A DNA stretch of 64,000 nucleotides, taken from an uncultured Bacteroidales bacterium. Its GTDB lineage: Bacteria > Bacteroidota > Bacteroidia > Bacteroidales > UBA932. Location: assembly GCA_900317845.1 (NCBI GenBank), contig ONII01000009.1, positions 1 through 64,000 on the forward strand. The letters run 5' to 3'. The notes beneath the pieces are model-generated. The model saw only the letters and a list, made by a program, of their open reading frames with translations, ran no database searches and was not told the DNA's origin. Numbering within the stretch: the stretch's first letter is position 1; each line of letters opens with the position of its first letter. Of this stretch, positions 15,702 to 24,647 are shown in pieces. A program made the position numbers and the translations under genes.

Positions 15702-15910
15702 TGAAGATTGAAGAGGCCATGGTGTACCTGCTGGCGACAAGCCAGCACGGGATGAAGACCGAGCAGATCGCAAGAGAGTTGGAACTGCGCGGCCTGGTGC
15801 CGAGGCGTCCCGGGAGACCGCCCCTCGACGGGAAGGTCATAGCGGCGATAGTCTTTAAGCACCCGGAGGTGTTTTGCTTCAATGAAGGGCGCGTGCGGCT
15901 GCTCATGTAG
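15701..15910 (+). CDS. HARE-HTH-like small protein
   Basis: 69 residues starting at TAATG, overlapping the upstream stop by one base. The pattern (AMVYLLATSQHGMKTEQIA, ELRGLVPRRPGRPP, HPEVFCFNEGRVRLL) fits the HARE-HTH winged-helix domain found in RNA polymerase delta subunits, ASXL proteins and some restriction enzymes. It probably binds DNA or chromatin-like complexes. Standing alone, it may be a small regulator. Function inferred from fold only. Confidence 0.6.
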   Translation: MKIEEAMVYLLATSQHGMKTEQIARELELRGLVPRRPGRPPLDGKVIAAIVFKHPEVFCFNEGRVRLLM

Positions 15911-15963
15911 AAGGCAAAGAGCTGCCGTTGTTCGTTTAAAAATGAGTATATTAAATTAAAATT

Positions 15964-16656
15964 ATGATTCAGTTTCTGAAAGAGAATAACCTCCTGACAT
16001 ACGACCTCGGGCCGGGAGCGGAAGCGTTCTCGACGGAGCGTGATGCCGCCCTTCCCCATCCTGTCATCCAGGGGCACCAGGTCCATGGCAGCCGGGTGGC
16101 TGTGGTGGACCGCCCGGGCATGACCCGTGAGGAGCTGGAAGGCTATGACGCCTTCGTGACGAACCTCCCCGGGGTCGCCATCGGTGTGCGGACCGCCGAC
16201 TGCGTGCCCGTGCTGCTCCATGACCCTGTAAGAAGGGCTGTCGCTGCCGTCCACGCAGGTTGGAAAGGCACCGTGCTCCATATCGTCCAGGCGGCTGTCG
16301 ATGCGCTCCGGCAGGAATACGGCTGCTCCCCCTCGGACCTGAAGGCCGTCATTGGTCCCTCCATCGGACCGGACAGCTTCCAGGTGGGCGAAGAGGTGGC
16401 GGCAAAGTTCAAGGATGCGGGCTTTTCCATGGATGAGATATGGTCTTTCCGCGGCGCGGGAGACGGCTCCCCCATGTCCGGAGGGCATCATGTAGACCTC
16501 TGGAAGGCCAACCGCTGGCTGCTGGAGCAGGCCGGTGTTCCCCGGGAAAACATCCAGACAGCCGGGATAGACACCTACACCGCCGAGGCTTTCTTCTCTG
16601 CACGCCGTGAGGGCACCGCCTGCGGCAGGATCATCAATGCTATCAAACTGACTTGA
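15964..16656 (+). CDS. pgeF: Purine nucleoside phosphorylase / polyphenol-oxidase family (YfiH/PgeF)
   Basis: 230 residues, normal length. The zinc-binding and catalytic residues are present: His in HQVHGSRV, Cys in RTADCVPVL and His in VHAGWKG. Family members cleave adenosine/inosine phosphorolytically, and E. coli PgeF edits peptidoglycan precursors carrying L-Ser. It starts 53 bp after the HARE-HTH gene and lies 56 bp before the radical SAM gene. Confidence 0.9.
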   Translation: MIQFLKENNLLTYDLGPGAEAFSTERDAALPHPVIQGHQVHGSRVAVVDRPGMTREELEGYDAFVTNLPGVAIGVRTADCVPVLLHDPVRRAVAAVHAGWKGTVLHIVQAAVDALRQEYGCSPSDLKAVIGPSIGPDSFQVGEEVAAKFKDAGFSMDEIWSFRGAGDGSPMSGGHHVDLWKANRWLLEQAGVPRENIQTAGIDTYTAEAFFSARREGTACGRIINAIKLT

Positions 16657-16712
16657 CGCGCTTGAGAAAATGGAGCGGATGCTTTCAGAGAACCCTTTCA
16701 TAGAACTTTAGG

Positions 16713-17645
16713 ATGGAGCCGCTCATCAATCTGTACAGTTATCAGGCCCGCTATGGGATGCGCCTCCAGCGGCTGACGGTGGATGGCGGATTCACCTGCC
16801 CGAACAGGGACGGGGCCTTTGGAACCGGCGGCTGCACCTTCTGCGACAACGACGCCTTCCACCCGGGGTACACCCACGGGAAAAGCATTTCCGGGCAGCT
16901 GGAAGCCGGGGTTGCCTTCCACAGGAAGCGTTCCCGAAAGGCGGATGGCTACCTAGCCTACTTCCAGCCCTTTTCCAATACCTACGCTGACCTTGACGCA
17001 CTCGCCCGCCGCTATGAAGAGGCGCTCTCCTTCCCTGGCGTCCGCGGCCTCGTGGTGGGGACGCGCCCGGACTGCATCGACCCGGACAAACTCCAGCTCC
17101 TTGCCGACATCAGATCGCGGGGGGTCATCGTCGAGATTGAATACGGCATCGAGTCCGTCTATGACCAGACGCTCCGGAGGGTCAACCGGGGACATGATTT
17201 TGCGTGCACGCGTAGGGCATTCGAGATGACGGCCCAGGCCGGACTGGAAGCTGGTGGACACCTTATCCTTGGCCTTCCGGGAGAAACCCGCGAGATGATG
17301 GTTGCATCGGCCCAGGTGCTGAATACCCTGCCAGTGAGTTTCCTCAAGTTCCATCAGCTCCAGCTCCTTAAGGGGACGCCCATGGCGGCTGAGTACAAAG
17401 AAAGGCCCGGGGATTTCCTCCGACCCGGGCCTCAAGACTATATTTCTCTTCTTGCCGACATCCTGGAACGGCTCCGTCCCGAAATAGCAATCGGCAGGAT
17501 TGTGAGTAGCGTTCCTCCCCGCTTCACGGAGGCGCCTTGGGGGCTTCTCCGGCAGGACGGGCTCATGCGGGCGCTCATCGGCTGCCTCAATGGACGGAAC
17601 TCCTTCCAGGGGCGGCTCTACTCCCCTACGACAGCAACTCCTTGA
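16713..17645 (+). CDS. TIGR01212-family radical SAM protein (YhcC-like)
   Basis: 310 residues. The 4Fe-4S cluster motif appears as CPNRDGAFGTGGCTFC, the C-x11-C-x2-C spacing specific to this family. Other family landmarks are GTRPDCID, EYGIESVYDQTL and KFHQLQLLKGTP. The reaction is unknown; homologues occur in most bacteria and are thought to act on RNA or a cofactor. The last 20 bp overlap the tail of a convergent yqeY fragment. Confidence 0.9.
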   Translation: MEPLINLYSYQARYGMRLQRLTVDGGFTCPNRDGAFGTGGCTFCDNDAFHPGYTHGKSISGQLEAGVAFHRKRSRKADGYLAYFQPFSNTYADLDALARRYEEALSFPGVRGLVVGTRPDCIDPDKLQLLADIRSRGVIVEIEYGIESVYDQTLRRVNRGHDFACTRRAFEMTAQAGLEAGGHLILGLPGETREMMVASAQVLNTLPVSFLKFHQLQLLKGTPMAAEYKERPGDFLRPGPQDYISLLADILERLRPEIAIGRIVSSVPPRFTEAPWGLLRQDGLMRALIGCLNGRNSFQGRLYSPTTATP

Positions 17646-17797
17646 CGGCCGCAGAGATGGTCCGGCCGTCCGACTGCCCGGCAAGGGCCTTGTTTGCAGC
17701 GCCCATCACCTTGCCCATGTCCTTGATGGAAGTGGCGCCCACCTGAGCGATAATCTCCCGAATCCGGGTTTTGACCTCATCGGCGGCGAGCGGCTTG
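17626..17797 (-). pseudogene. C-terminal fragment of a GatB/YqeY-domain protein
   Basis: 56 codons on the minus strand end at TAG 17628-17626: KPLAADEVKTRIREIIAQ then GATSIKDMGKVMGAANKALAG. This is the C-terminal half of YqeY. The N-terminal half (about 90 residues) is absent, there is no start codon, and the sequence runs straight into the promoter of nnrD. A deletion between the yqeY 5' part and nnrD is the simplest explanation. Confidence 0.75.
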
Positions 17798-17824
17798 CAT
17801 AAGGCGGAAAATTTTATAACTTTG
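17795..17824 (+). promoter_or_regulatory. -33/-7 promoter of nnrD
   Basis: TTG (17795-17797), 19 bp, TAACTTTG (17817-17824), 12 bp before ATG 17837. Confidence 0.6.
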
Positions 17825-17836
17825 CGGGGTTAGTAT

Positions 17837-18742
17837 ATGAACATGCAAGAAATCACACCCGAATTCCTTCGTCCGCGGCTGCTTCGCCGCCAGAACGACT
17901 CCCATAAGCACGACTACGGCAGGCTCCTGGTCATTGCCGGATGCGAGACTATGCCCGGCGCGGCCCTCCTTGCCACGGGTGCGGCCCTCCGCTCCGGCTG
18001 CGGCCTGGTAATGCTTCACTCCACCCCGAGGACCCTGTTTGCGGCAGCGGCCTCCTACCCTTCCGCCATGCTTTCCGAAGACCCGGGCAGTCACTTCAGC
18101 ACAGTCCCCGAGAAACTTGAGCGCTACAGCGCCCTTGCCATTGGTCCGGGACTTGGCTGGTCCCCCGGCACCATGAACGCCCTGATGGACCTTCTTGGCG
18201 AAGCCTGCGAGCGCCGCATCCCGGCTGTCCTGGACGCCGACGCCCTCAATATCCTCTCGGTCATGGCCGACTGGCATGAGCTCATCCCCCCGGGCTCCGT
18301 CCTAACGCCCCACAAGGGAGAGCTGAAACGGCTCCTCCCCTGCCAGGACGACCGCGAACGCGAAACCCTCGCCTGGGAGCTCTGTGCAGAGACCGGCTGC
18401 CATATTGTGATGAAGGGCTACCACTCCCGTATCTTCTGCCCCGGCGGGGAGTGCCTTGTCAACACGAGCGGCAACCCCGGCATGGCCAAGGGCGGCAGCG
18501 GGGATGTCCTGACGGGCCTCATCGGCGGACTCATGGCGAGGGGCTACAAGGCCGAGGATGCCGCAGCGCTCGGCGTCTGGATCCATGGCCACGCCGGAGA
18601 TGTCCTCACCGCCAGGTACACGGCAGAAGCCTACAGCAGCCGTGAGCTTATCGACGAGCTCCCTTGCGGATTCTATAAACTGGAGCACGATGATTCCAGC
18701 ATGGGAAATCCGGACAACGCTTATTTCAGGATGAGTTCCTGA
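17837..18742 (+). CDS. nnrD: ADP/ATP-dependent NAD(P)H-hydrate dehydratase
   Basis: 301 residues covering only the YjeF C-terminal, ribokinase-like domain. Landmarks: KHDYGRLLVIAG, LDADALNIL, LTPHKGELKRL and NPGMAKGGSGDVLTG. The enzyme repairs damaged NAD(P)H hydrates. Most bacteria fuse it to an N-terminal epimerase (NnrE); here the epimerase domain is missing and not seen nearby. The 3' end overlaps the convergent dciA-like gene by 22 bp. Confidence 0.9.
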   Translation: MNMQEITPEFLRPRLLRRQNDSHKHDYGRLLVIAGCETMPGAALLATGAALRSGCGLVMLHSTPRTLFAAAASYPSAMLSEDPGSHFSTVPEKLERYSALAIGPGLGWSPGTMNALMDLLGEACERRIPAVLDADALNILSVMADWHELIPPGSVLTPHKGELKRLLPCQDDRERETLAWELCAETGCHIVMKGYHSRIFCPGGECLVNTSGNPGMAKGGSGDVLTGLIGGLMARGYKAEDAAALGVWIHGHAGDVLTARYTAEAYSSRELIDELPCGFYKLEHDDSSMGNPDNAYFRMSS

Positions 18743-19050
18743 ACAAAGGAGGCGGTGCGGTTATCTGCGGTAAAAAGATCGTCCGTGGAGAGGAAGGCGT
18801 TCATTTTCTCAATGAGGACGTCCCGCTGGAAGTAAAGCTGGTTACGGATAACGGAGGAGCTGAGGGTAATGTAAAGTTTGCCGCCGCGGAAAAAGCGCTT
18901 GAGGGTGAAGGGGGCGGCGCCGGAACAGGCGTCCCAGGCGGCAAAGACCCGCTGGGTATTGAGCCCCGTGGCCAGTTTCATGGACTGAATGTACTGCCGG
19001 ACAATTTCTTCCATGCCCACGGCCTCTTTCCTGTGAATCTTTACTGCCAT
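18721..19050 (-). CDS. DUF721 / DciA-like protein
   Basis: 109 residues with the DUF721 pattern: an N-terminal helical region (VRQYIQSMKLATGLN) and a KH-like module (RGGKLYITLSSSVIRNQLYFQRDVLIEKMN). DciA homologues help load the replicative helicase DnaB. It starts 3 bp after recF ends, the arrangement usual in Bacteroidota, so both belong to one operon. Confidence 0.85.
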   Translation of the reverse strand: MAVKIHRKEAVGMEEIVRQYIQSMKLATGLNTQRVFAAWDACSGAAPFTLKRFFRGGKLYITLSSSVIRNQLYFQRDVLIEKMNAFLSTDDLFTADNRTASFVQELILK

Positions 19051-19053
19051 GGC

Positions 19054-20148
19054 TTACAAACGGGTAAAAGCGCCGGCGGAAGCGGTGAAATAGGCCCGGT
19101 CCTCGGTGATGCGGTCCACAATGCCGGAAAGGCGTGCGGCGTCCGTATCCGTAATGAAGATTTGGCCGAAATCCTGGCCGGCCACCATGCCGATAAGATT
19201 GGCGATACGCTTGAGGTCCAGTTTGTCAAAGACATCGTCCAGCAGCAGCATGGGCGCGAAACCGTACGAGCGTTTCATGACTTCATACTGCGCAAACTTG
19301 AGCGACACCAGGAACGATTTCTGCTGCCCCTGTGAGCCGGCGCGGCGGATGGGATGGCCGTTCATGGTGAACAGAAAATCGTCACGCTGGATGCCGGAGG
19401 CGGTGTAGCGCAACCTGAAGTCCTGCTCCCGGTGAGCAGCGAAAACATCTGGCAATGAGCCATTAAACAGGTCCGATTTGTACTCAATAGCAACCTCTTC
19501 CCCACCTCCGGAAATGAGTTTGTAATACTCCGCTACAACGGGCTGCAGGTCCGTGGCCAAACGGGTACGGGCAGCGTGCACGGCTGCTGCTGGTGCAGCC
19601 ATCCGCTCATCCAGCACCGAGAGTAGCGAAGCGTCCGGCAGGGGGTCTTTGAGGATTTTGTTGCGCTGGGCCAGGAGACGTCCATAGGCCTGGATGGCCG
19701 CAAGATACTCCCGGTCCATCTGCGAAAGCACCGCGTTGGAAAGGCGCCTGCGCTCCTCTCCGGATTCGCTCACCAGGGCAATATCCCCGGGCGAGACCAT
19801 GACCAGCGGGAGCACCCCGATGTGCTCACCCATACGCGAGTAAGGTTTGTCGTCCCGGACCAACTTTTTCCCTTCCCTGGTCACCTGCAAGGCAAAACGC
19901 GACTCCAGGCCGTTCTCCATGGCATAGGTGCCGCCCAGCGTGAAGCCGGCCGTTCCGTAGCGGAAATTGGCCGCATCCGGGGCCGAAAAGGCACTTTTGG
20001 TCATGGACAAATAATAGATGGCATCCAGTAGATTGGTCTTCCCCTCCCCATTGTTTCCGCTGATACAGTTGACATTGGGGCTGAACGAAAGTTCCTGGAA
20101 AGAAATGTTCCGGAAATCCTGTACTACTATTTTCTTTAAGCTGGGCAT
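19054..20148 (-). CDS. recF: DNA replication and repair protein RecF
   Basis: 364 residues from ATG 20148 (MPSLKKIVV), preferred over an ATG 12 bases upstream. Walker A GNNGEGKTNLL (31-41), the SMC-like signature SQGQQKSFLVSL and Walker B LLLDDVFDKLD are all present. RecF loads RecA at gaps with RecO and RecR. It lies divergent from the TPR-protein gene with promoters within 30 bp of each other. Confidence 0.95.
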   Translation of the reverse strand: MPSLKKIVVQDFRNISFQELSFSPNVNCISGNNGEGKTNLLDAIYYLSMTKSAFSAPDAANFRYGTAGFTLGGTYAMENGLESRFALQVTREGKKLVRDDKPYSRMGEHIGVLPLVMVSPGDIALVSESGEERRRLSNAVLSQMDREYLAAIQAYGRLLAQRNKILKDPLPDASLLSVLDERMAAPAAAVHAARTRLATDLQPVVAEYYKLISGGGEEVAIEYKSDLFNGSLPDVFAAHREQDFRLRYTASGIQRDDFLFTMNGHPIRRAGSQGQQKSFLVSLKFAQYEVMKRSYGFAPMLLLDDVFDKLDLKRIANLIGMVAGQDFGQIFITDTDAARLSGIVDRITEDRAYFTASAGAFTRL

Positions 20149-20167
20149 AGATGAGCGCAATAATCAA

Positions 20168-20198
20168 TTGCAAATATATAATATTTTTCGTAAATTTG
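20168..20198. promoter_or_regulatory. Divergent promoters: recF (-) and the eight-gene operon (+)
   Basis: Plus strand: TTG (20168-20170), 20 bp, TAAATTTG (20191-20198). Minus strand: TATATTTG (20178-20171) for recF. The two overlap, so they are likely to compete. Confidence 0.6.
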
Positions 20199-20243
20199 CG
20201 GGCTAATTGCAAGTCAAACGATAAGTAAAAACAACAAAATAGT

Positions 20244-20924
20244 ATGGCAAAAGTAACAAAGAAAGAGGAAGAGCTCCGTCAGCAGAATATGCAGGAAGCT
20301 GTTTCCAAGACCGAAGATTTCTTCAAGAAGTATGGCAACATGATGTACGGCTGCATCCTGGCCGTTCTCATCGTAGCCCTGGCCATCCTGGCCTACAACC
20401 GTTTCATCCTGCAGCCCAAGAAGCAGCAGGCCACCGATCAAATGGCCCAGGCAGAGCGCTGGTTCCTTGCCGGTGAGTATGAACTGGCCCTCAACGGGGA
20501 TGACAACGACCCGGGCCTGCTGGACATTATCGACCAGTATGGCTCCAAGGCCGGTGAAGCCGTGTACATGTACGCCGGCGTGGCCGCCCTCCAGACGGGC
20601 GACTTCCAGGGCGCTATTGACCAGCTCAAAAAGTACGACGGCAAGGATCCCATCCTGAAAGCCCGCGCAGAAGCCTGCATCGGCGACGCCTACACCGAGC
20701 TCCAGGACTACAAAAACGCCATTTCTTACTACCAGAAGGCCGCCAAGACCACAGGCAACGCCCTGGCCGCCGCTTACCTCCTGAAAGCCGGTATTGTAGC
20801 GGAAGAGGCCGGCGACAAAGCCCAGGCCCTCTCCTTCTACAAGGAAATCAAGGACAAGTGGGGCAACGCTCCCGAGGCCATGGAAATTGACAAGTATATT
20901 TCTCGCATCGAAATCGCCGAATAA
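20244..20924 (+). CDS. YfgM-like TPR membrane protein
   Basis: 226 residues. A charged N-terminus and one membrane helix (about 33-53, GCILAVLIVALAILAYNRF) precede tetratricopeptide repeats (VAALQTGDFQGAIDQLKKY, SYYQKAAKTTGNALAA). YfgM-type proteins sit in the inner membrane and assist periplasmic chaperones and the translocon. First gene of a run of eight with gaps under 10 bp. Confidence 0.8.
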   Translation: MAKVTKKEEELRQQNMQEAVSKTEDFFKKYGNMMYGCILAVLIVALAILAYNRFILQPKKQQATDQMAQAERWFLAGEYELALNGDDNDPGLLDIIDQYGSKAGEAVYMYAGVAALQTGDFQGAIDQLKKYDGKDPILKARAEACIGDAYTELQDYKNAISYYQKAAKTTGNALAAAYLLKAGIVAEEAGDKAQALSFYKEIKDKWGNAPEAMEIDKYISRIEIAE

Positions 20925-20926
20925 TT

Positions 20927-21685
20927 ATGGGAAGAGCTTTTGAATTCCGCAAGGAACGCAAATTGAAGCGTTGGGGCCACATGGCCAAAACCTTCACCAA
21001 ACTGGGAAAGGAAATTACCATCGCCGTTAAACAGGGCGGTGCAGAAGTAACCGGCAATCCCCGCCTTCGCGCCCTCATCGCAGAGGCCAAGAGCGAGCAA
21101 ATGCCCAAGGAAAACATCGAGCGTGCCATCAAGAAGGCCACCGAGGCCAAAACCGGCGACTTCAAAGAGCTGGTCTATGAAGGTTTCGGTCCCTTCGGTA
21201 TCGCCTATCTGGTAGAGGCCGCCACGGACAACAACACCCGCACCGTGGCCAACGTCCGCAGCTACTTCACCAAGTGCGGCGGTTCCCTGCAAACCAGCGG
21301 CTCCGTTGCCTTCATGTTCGACCACAAATGCGTATTCCGCATCAAGGAAGATCCCGCCAAGCCCATCGACGTAGAGGAGCTGGAGCTGGAGCTCATTGAC
21401 TTTGGCGCAGAAGAAGTGTTCAAGCAGGAAGTGGAAGACGAAGACGAAAACGTGCACGTGGAAATTTCCATTTACGGAGACTACACCGCTTACGGCCAAA
21501 TCCAGAAATACATCGAGGAAAAAGGCTATGAGCTGGTTTCCGGCGGCTTCGAACAAATCCCCAACGTTGACCTGAAGGAAGTAACCCCTGAACAACGAGC
21601 CACGCTGGAGAAACTCACCGGCCTCCTGGAGGACGATGAAGACGTAACCAACGTCTACACCACCATGGCTCCCGAAGCGGAGTAA
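20927..21685 (+). CDS. YebC/PmpR family protein
   Basis: 252 residues, normal length. Landmarks are KRWGHMAKTFTKLGKEI, MPKENIERAIKKA, YEGFGPFG and VRSYFTKCGGSL. The family was described as transcription regulators; some members were later shown to relieve ribosome stalling at proline stretches. The stop TAATG overlaps the start of the esterase gene by one base. Confidence 0.95.
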   Translation: MGRAFEFRKERKLKRWGHMAKTFTKLGKEITIAVKQGGAEVTGNPRLRALIAEAKSEQMPKENIERAIKKATEAKTGDFKELVYEGFGPFGIAYLVEAATDNNTRTVANVRSYFTKCGGSLQTSGSVAFMFDHKCVFRIKEDPAKPIDVEELELELIDFGAEEVFKQEVEDEDENVHVEISIYGDYTAYGQIQKYIEEKGYELVSGGFEQIPNVDLKEVTPEQRATLEKLTGLLEDDEDVTNVYTTMAPEAE

Positions 21686-22584
21686 TGCGGAAAGTCCTAC
21701 CTATCATTTATTTAGCTTTATTTCTCACTATGTCGTCCTGCGGCGTAGTGAGATTTCGTAATGCCCCCTCATATCATGCAGGGCCTGCCCAAAAAGCAGG
21801 CTATGCGCAGGAGGGCATTATAGAAGAGGTATTCTACGACTGCAGTGTGCCGGGGCCCACCCGCCGCCGCATGCTCGTGTACCTTCCTAAAGACTACTAT
21901 GAAAACCAGCGGCGATATCCTGTGTTTTACCTCCTGCACGGGGCCCGCGGCTATGAAACTTCCTGGGTCAAGAAAGGCTTTGTCTATGAAACCACGGACA
22001 GCCTCTTCCGCAATGGCCTGGCCACTCCCTGTATTGTGGTTATGCCCAACATGAACCAGTACAACAGCGACCGCGACTTTGACGATTCCCGGTACAAAGA
22101 CGCCTTCGAGTCCATCCTGGAGGTAAACGGTGTCGTAGAAACCGCCTTCATGCACGACGTTGTGGGCACAGTAGACAGCCTGTACCGCACCATTCCGGAC
22201 AAGGCCCACCGCGCCATTGCGGGCCTGTCCATCGGCGGCTGGCAAAGCATCTGGATATCCTTAAACCACCCGGACAGCTTTGACTACATTGGCGCTTTCT
22301 CCCCCTACACCTGGTGCATGAGCGCCCCCAGTTCCTATCGCCGGCGTTTTTACTCCGGGATGTACCGCAAACTCAAGGTACAGTTCCAGGACCCGCCCAA
22401 GGGCTATTACCTGTATGCCGGCAAAAAAGACATGATGCGGCCCTCCACTACCAGTTTTCACGAACTGCTGGAAGAGCAAAACTACGCGCACGAGTACATT
22501 CTCTATCCCGGCGGCCACGACTGGCCGGACGGCTGGATTGACGAATACCGGGACATGCTCCAGCGCGTCTTTAAAGACCAATAA
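21685..22584 (+). CDS. Esterase-D-type alpha/beta hydrolase lipoprotein
   Basis: 299 residues. A lipoprotein signal (lipobox MSSCGV) is followed by a PF00756 esterase fold: VYLPKDYY, FYLLHGARG (oxyanion region), nucleophile elbow AGLSIGGW and catalytic His in YPGGHDW. Exported members commonly deacylate sugars such as acetyl- or feruloyl-xylan, but the substrate here is unknown. It is coupled to yebC and followed 2 bp later by a glycosyltransferase. Confidence 0.85.
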   Translation: MRKVLPIIYLALFLTMSSCGVVRFRNAPSYHAGPAQKAGYAQEGIIEEVFYDCSVPGPTRRRMLVYLPKDYYENQRRYPVFYLLHGARGYETSWVKKGFVYETTDSLFRNGLATPCIVVMPNMNQYNSDRDFDDSRYKDAFESILEVNGVVETAFMHDVVGTVDSLYRTIPDKAHRAIAGLSIGGWQSIWISLNHPDSFDYIGAFSPYTWCMSAPSSYRRRFYSGMYRKLKVQFQDPPKGYYLYAGKKDMMRPSTTSFHELLEEQNYAHEYILYPGGHDWPDGWIDEYRDMLQRVFKDQ

Positions 22585-22586
22585 CT

Positions 22587-23762
22587 ATGAAGATTCTCTT
22601 CGTCTTAAACAACTTTTTCACCACAGGCAACGGACTGGCCGCATCGGCCCGCCGCACGGTGGAATACCTTCGAAAGGCCGGACATGAGGTCCGGATTATG
22701 TCCGGGCCCAACCACAAAGACCCTTCCGTGAAGCCGGATTACCCGCTGGAGGACTACAAGTTTCCCATCGTCCAGCCCATCATCCGGGCCCAGGGCTATG
22801 TCTTTGCCCAGAGCAACCTGCCCCTGATGGAAGAGGCCGCCCGGTGGGCCGATGTCATCCACCTGGAAGAGCCTTTTGTGATTGAGGACCGCATGATTAA
22901 AATCTGCGAGCGGCTGGGCAAGCCCGTCACGGGCACCTACCACCTGCATCCGGAGAACATCACCAATTCCCTGGGGCCGCTGGTGCACTGGAAACGACTG
23001 AACCGGAAAATCCTGACCGCCTGGCGGGACCTTACCTTCAATCACTGCGACTATGTACAGTGCCCTACGGAAAATGTCCTGGACCGCCTGCGCCGCTATC
23101 ATATCAAAGCCCGGTGCGAGGTAATCTCCAACGGCCTTGTTCCGGATCCGTGCATCCGCCCGGAAACCCCTCCGGAAAACTATGAGGACCCTTCCCGCCC
23201 GCTGCATGTAGTCTATATTGGCCGCCTTTCCCGTGAAAAAGACCAGCCTACGCTGCTGGAAGCCATGAAACACAGCAAATTCGCCAAACGCATCCAACTG
23301 CATTTTGCCGGCCTGGGGCCCTCCACCCGGAGAATCAAGCGCATGGCCCACAAACTGTACAAGGACGGCGTGCTGGCCTATGACCCCATCATCAGCTTCG
23401 AAAACCGTGACGGCCTGCGCCAGCTTGCTGCCCAGGCCGACCTGTGCATCCACTGCGCCACCATCGAGGTAGAAGGCCTCTCCATCATGGAAGCCATGCA
23501 GCAGGGTGCCGTTCCCGTCATTGCCCAGGGCCGATACAGCGGCACCTCCCAGTTTGCCCTGGACCGCCGCAGCGTGTTCCCGGAGCAGAATCCGGAGGCC
23601 CTCGCCCACCGCATCGACTACTGGCTCTCCCACCCCAAGGAGCGCTGGGAAATGGGAAAGAAATATGTCCGGCACATGGAAGAGTACGATATCCGGAAAT
23701 CGGTGGACCAGCTGGTGCAGATGTTTCAGAAAGCTATTGATTCTAAGGCAAAAAAGCAGTAG
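22587..23762 (+). CDS. GT4-family glycosyltransferase
   Basis: 391 residues with the GT-B fold. The N-terminal domain starts MKILFVLNNFFTTGNG with the acceptor-side RTVEYLRKAGHEV; the C-terminal domain holds VYIGRLSREKDQPTLLEA and the E-x7-E motif region VEGLSIMEAMQQGAVPV. Proteins like this transfer sugars to diacylglycerol or other lipids in related bacteria. It lies 9 bp before the HprK-like gene. Confidence 0.9.
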   Translation: MKILFVLNNFFTTGNGLAASARRTVEYLRKAGHEVRIMSGPNHKDPSVKPDYPLEDYKFPIVQPIIRAQGYVFAQSNLPLMEEAARWADVIHLEEPFVIEDRMIKICERLGKPVTGTYHLHPENITNSLGPLVHWKRLNRKILTAWRDLTFNHCDYVQCPTENVLDRLRRYHIKARCEVISNGLVPDPCIRPETPPENYEDPSRPLHVVYIGRLSREKDQPTLLEAMKHSKFAKRIQLHFAGLGPSTRRIKRMAHKLYKDGVLAYDPIISFENRDGLRQLAAQADLCIHCATIEVEGLSIMEAMQQGAVPVIAQGRYSGTSQFALDRRSVFPEQNPEALAHRIDYWLSHPKERWEMGKKYVRHMEEYDIRKSVDQLVQMFQKAIDSKAKKQ

Positions 23763-23771
23763 CTTTGTAGC

Positions 23772-24647
23772 ATGGAAATGCAATCAGAATCCGCTTATTA
23801 TAAAGTCGCCGGCCTGTGCTTCTGCCTGCAAGGGCCCGTTCCTCAGATGGCCAACCTGGCCCCTTTCCGCTGCGAAAAAGAGGACCCTCTCCTTTTCACC
23901 CTGGAACTGGTGCGCAGCATGCCCCTTGTAAGCGCCACGCCGGTCTTCTGCACACAGGACGGCCCGGGTTTCCCGGAGATTGCCATCGACAAACTATCCA
24001 ACGGTAATTACCGTTTCCGCATGCGTCCCCTGCCCGGGGAGCCGGTTGCGGCAGAACTTCGCGCCAACGAATCGTTCACCCGGGCGCAGCTCCTGCTGCT
24101 GGAAGGAGACACTCACTTTGCCATCAATAACAGCCTCATGCTGCTGTATGCGTTTTCATCGGCCTGTAAAGGGGTGCTGGAAATGCATTCGTCCGTGGTG
24201 GTAAACGGTGGAAGAGGCTACCTGTTCCTGGGCAAGAGCGGCACCGGCAAAAGCACCCATAGCAGCCTGTGGCTCAAGCACATACCGGGTACTATGCTCC
24301 TGAACGACGACAACCCCATCCTGCGCCTGATGCCGGACGGCAGCGCCCGCGTGTTCGGATCGCCCTGGAGCGGAAAAACCCCTTGCTACAAGAACCTGGA
24401 CTTCCCGGCCGGCGCCGTGGTACGCATTCGTCAGGCGCCCTTCAATAAAATAGAGAAACTACCGCCCGTGCAGGCCTATGCCTCCCTGATGGCATCGGCC
24501 TCCAGTTTCCGTCCGTTCAAAACGCTGGCGGAAGGCTGGCACGCCACCCTGGAAGGCCTGGTGGGCGTACTCCCCTGCTATGTGCTGGACTGCCTGCCGG
24601 ACCAGGCCGCAGCGGAACTTTGCCACAAAACGGTTGTCCATGGATAA
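23772..24647 (+). CDS. HPr-kinase-like protein
   Basis: 291 residues. The C-terminal half has the HprK/PEPCK-type P-loop FLGKSGTGKSTHSSLW (about 153-168) and the acidic pair LLNDDNPIL that binds metal. The N-terminal half (about 1-130) is not the usual HprK regulatory domain. Related kinases in RiPP clusters phosphorylate a peptide, and others in Bacteroidota sit next to PqqD-like proteins without a known target. Its stop overlaps the peptidase gene start by 8 bp (ATGGATAA). Confidence 0.75.
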   Translation: MEMQSESAYYKVAGLCFCLQGPVPQMANLAPFRCEKEDPLLFTLELVRSMPLVSATPVFCTQDGPGFPEIAIDKLSNGNYRFRMRPLPGEPVAAELRANESFTRAQLLLLEGDTHFAINNSLMLLYAFSSACKGVLEMHSSVVVNGGRGYLFLGKSGTGKSTHSSLWLKHIPGTMLLNDDNPILRLMPDGSARVFGSPWSGKTPCYKNLDFPAGAVVRIRQAPFNKIEKLPPVQAYASLMASASSFRPFKTLAEGWHATLEGLVGVLPCYVLDCLPDQAAAELCHKTVVHG

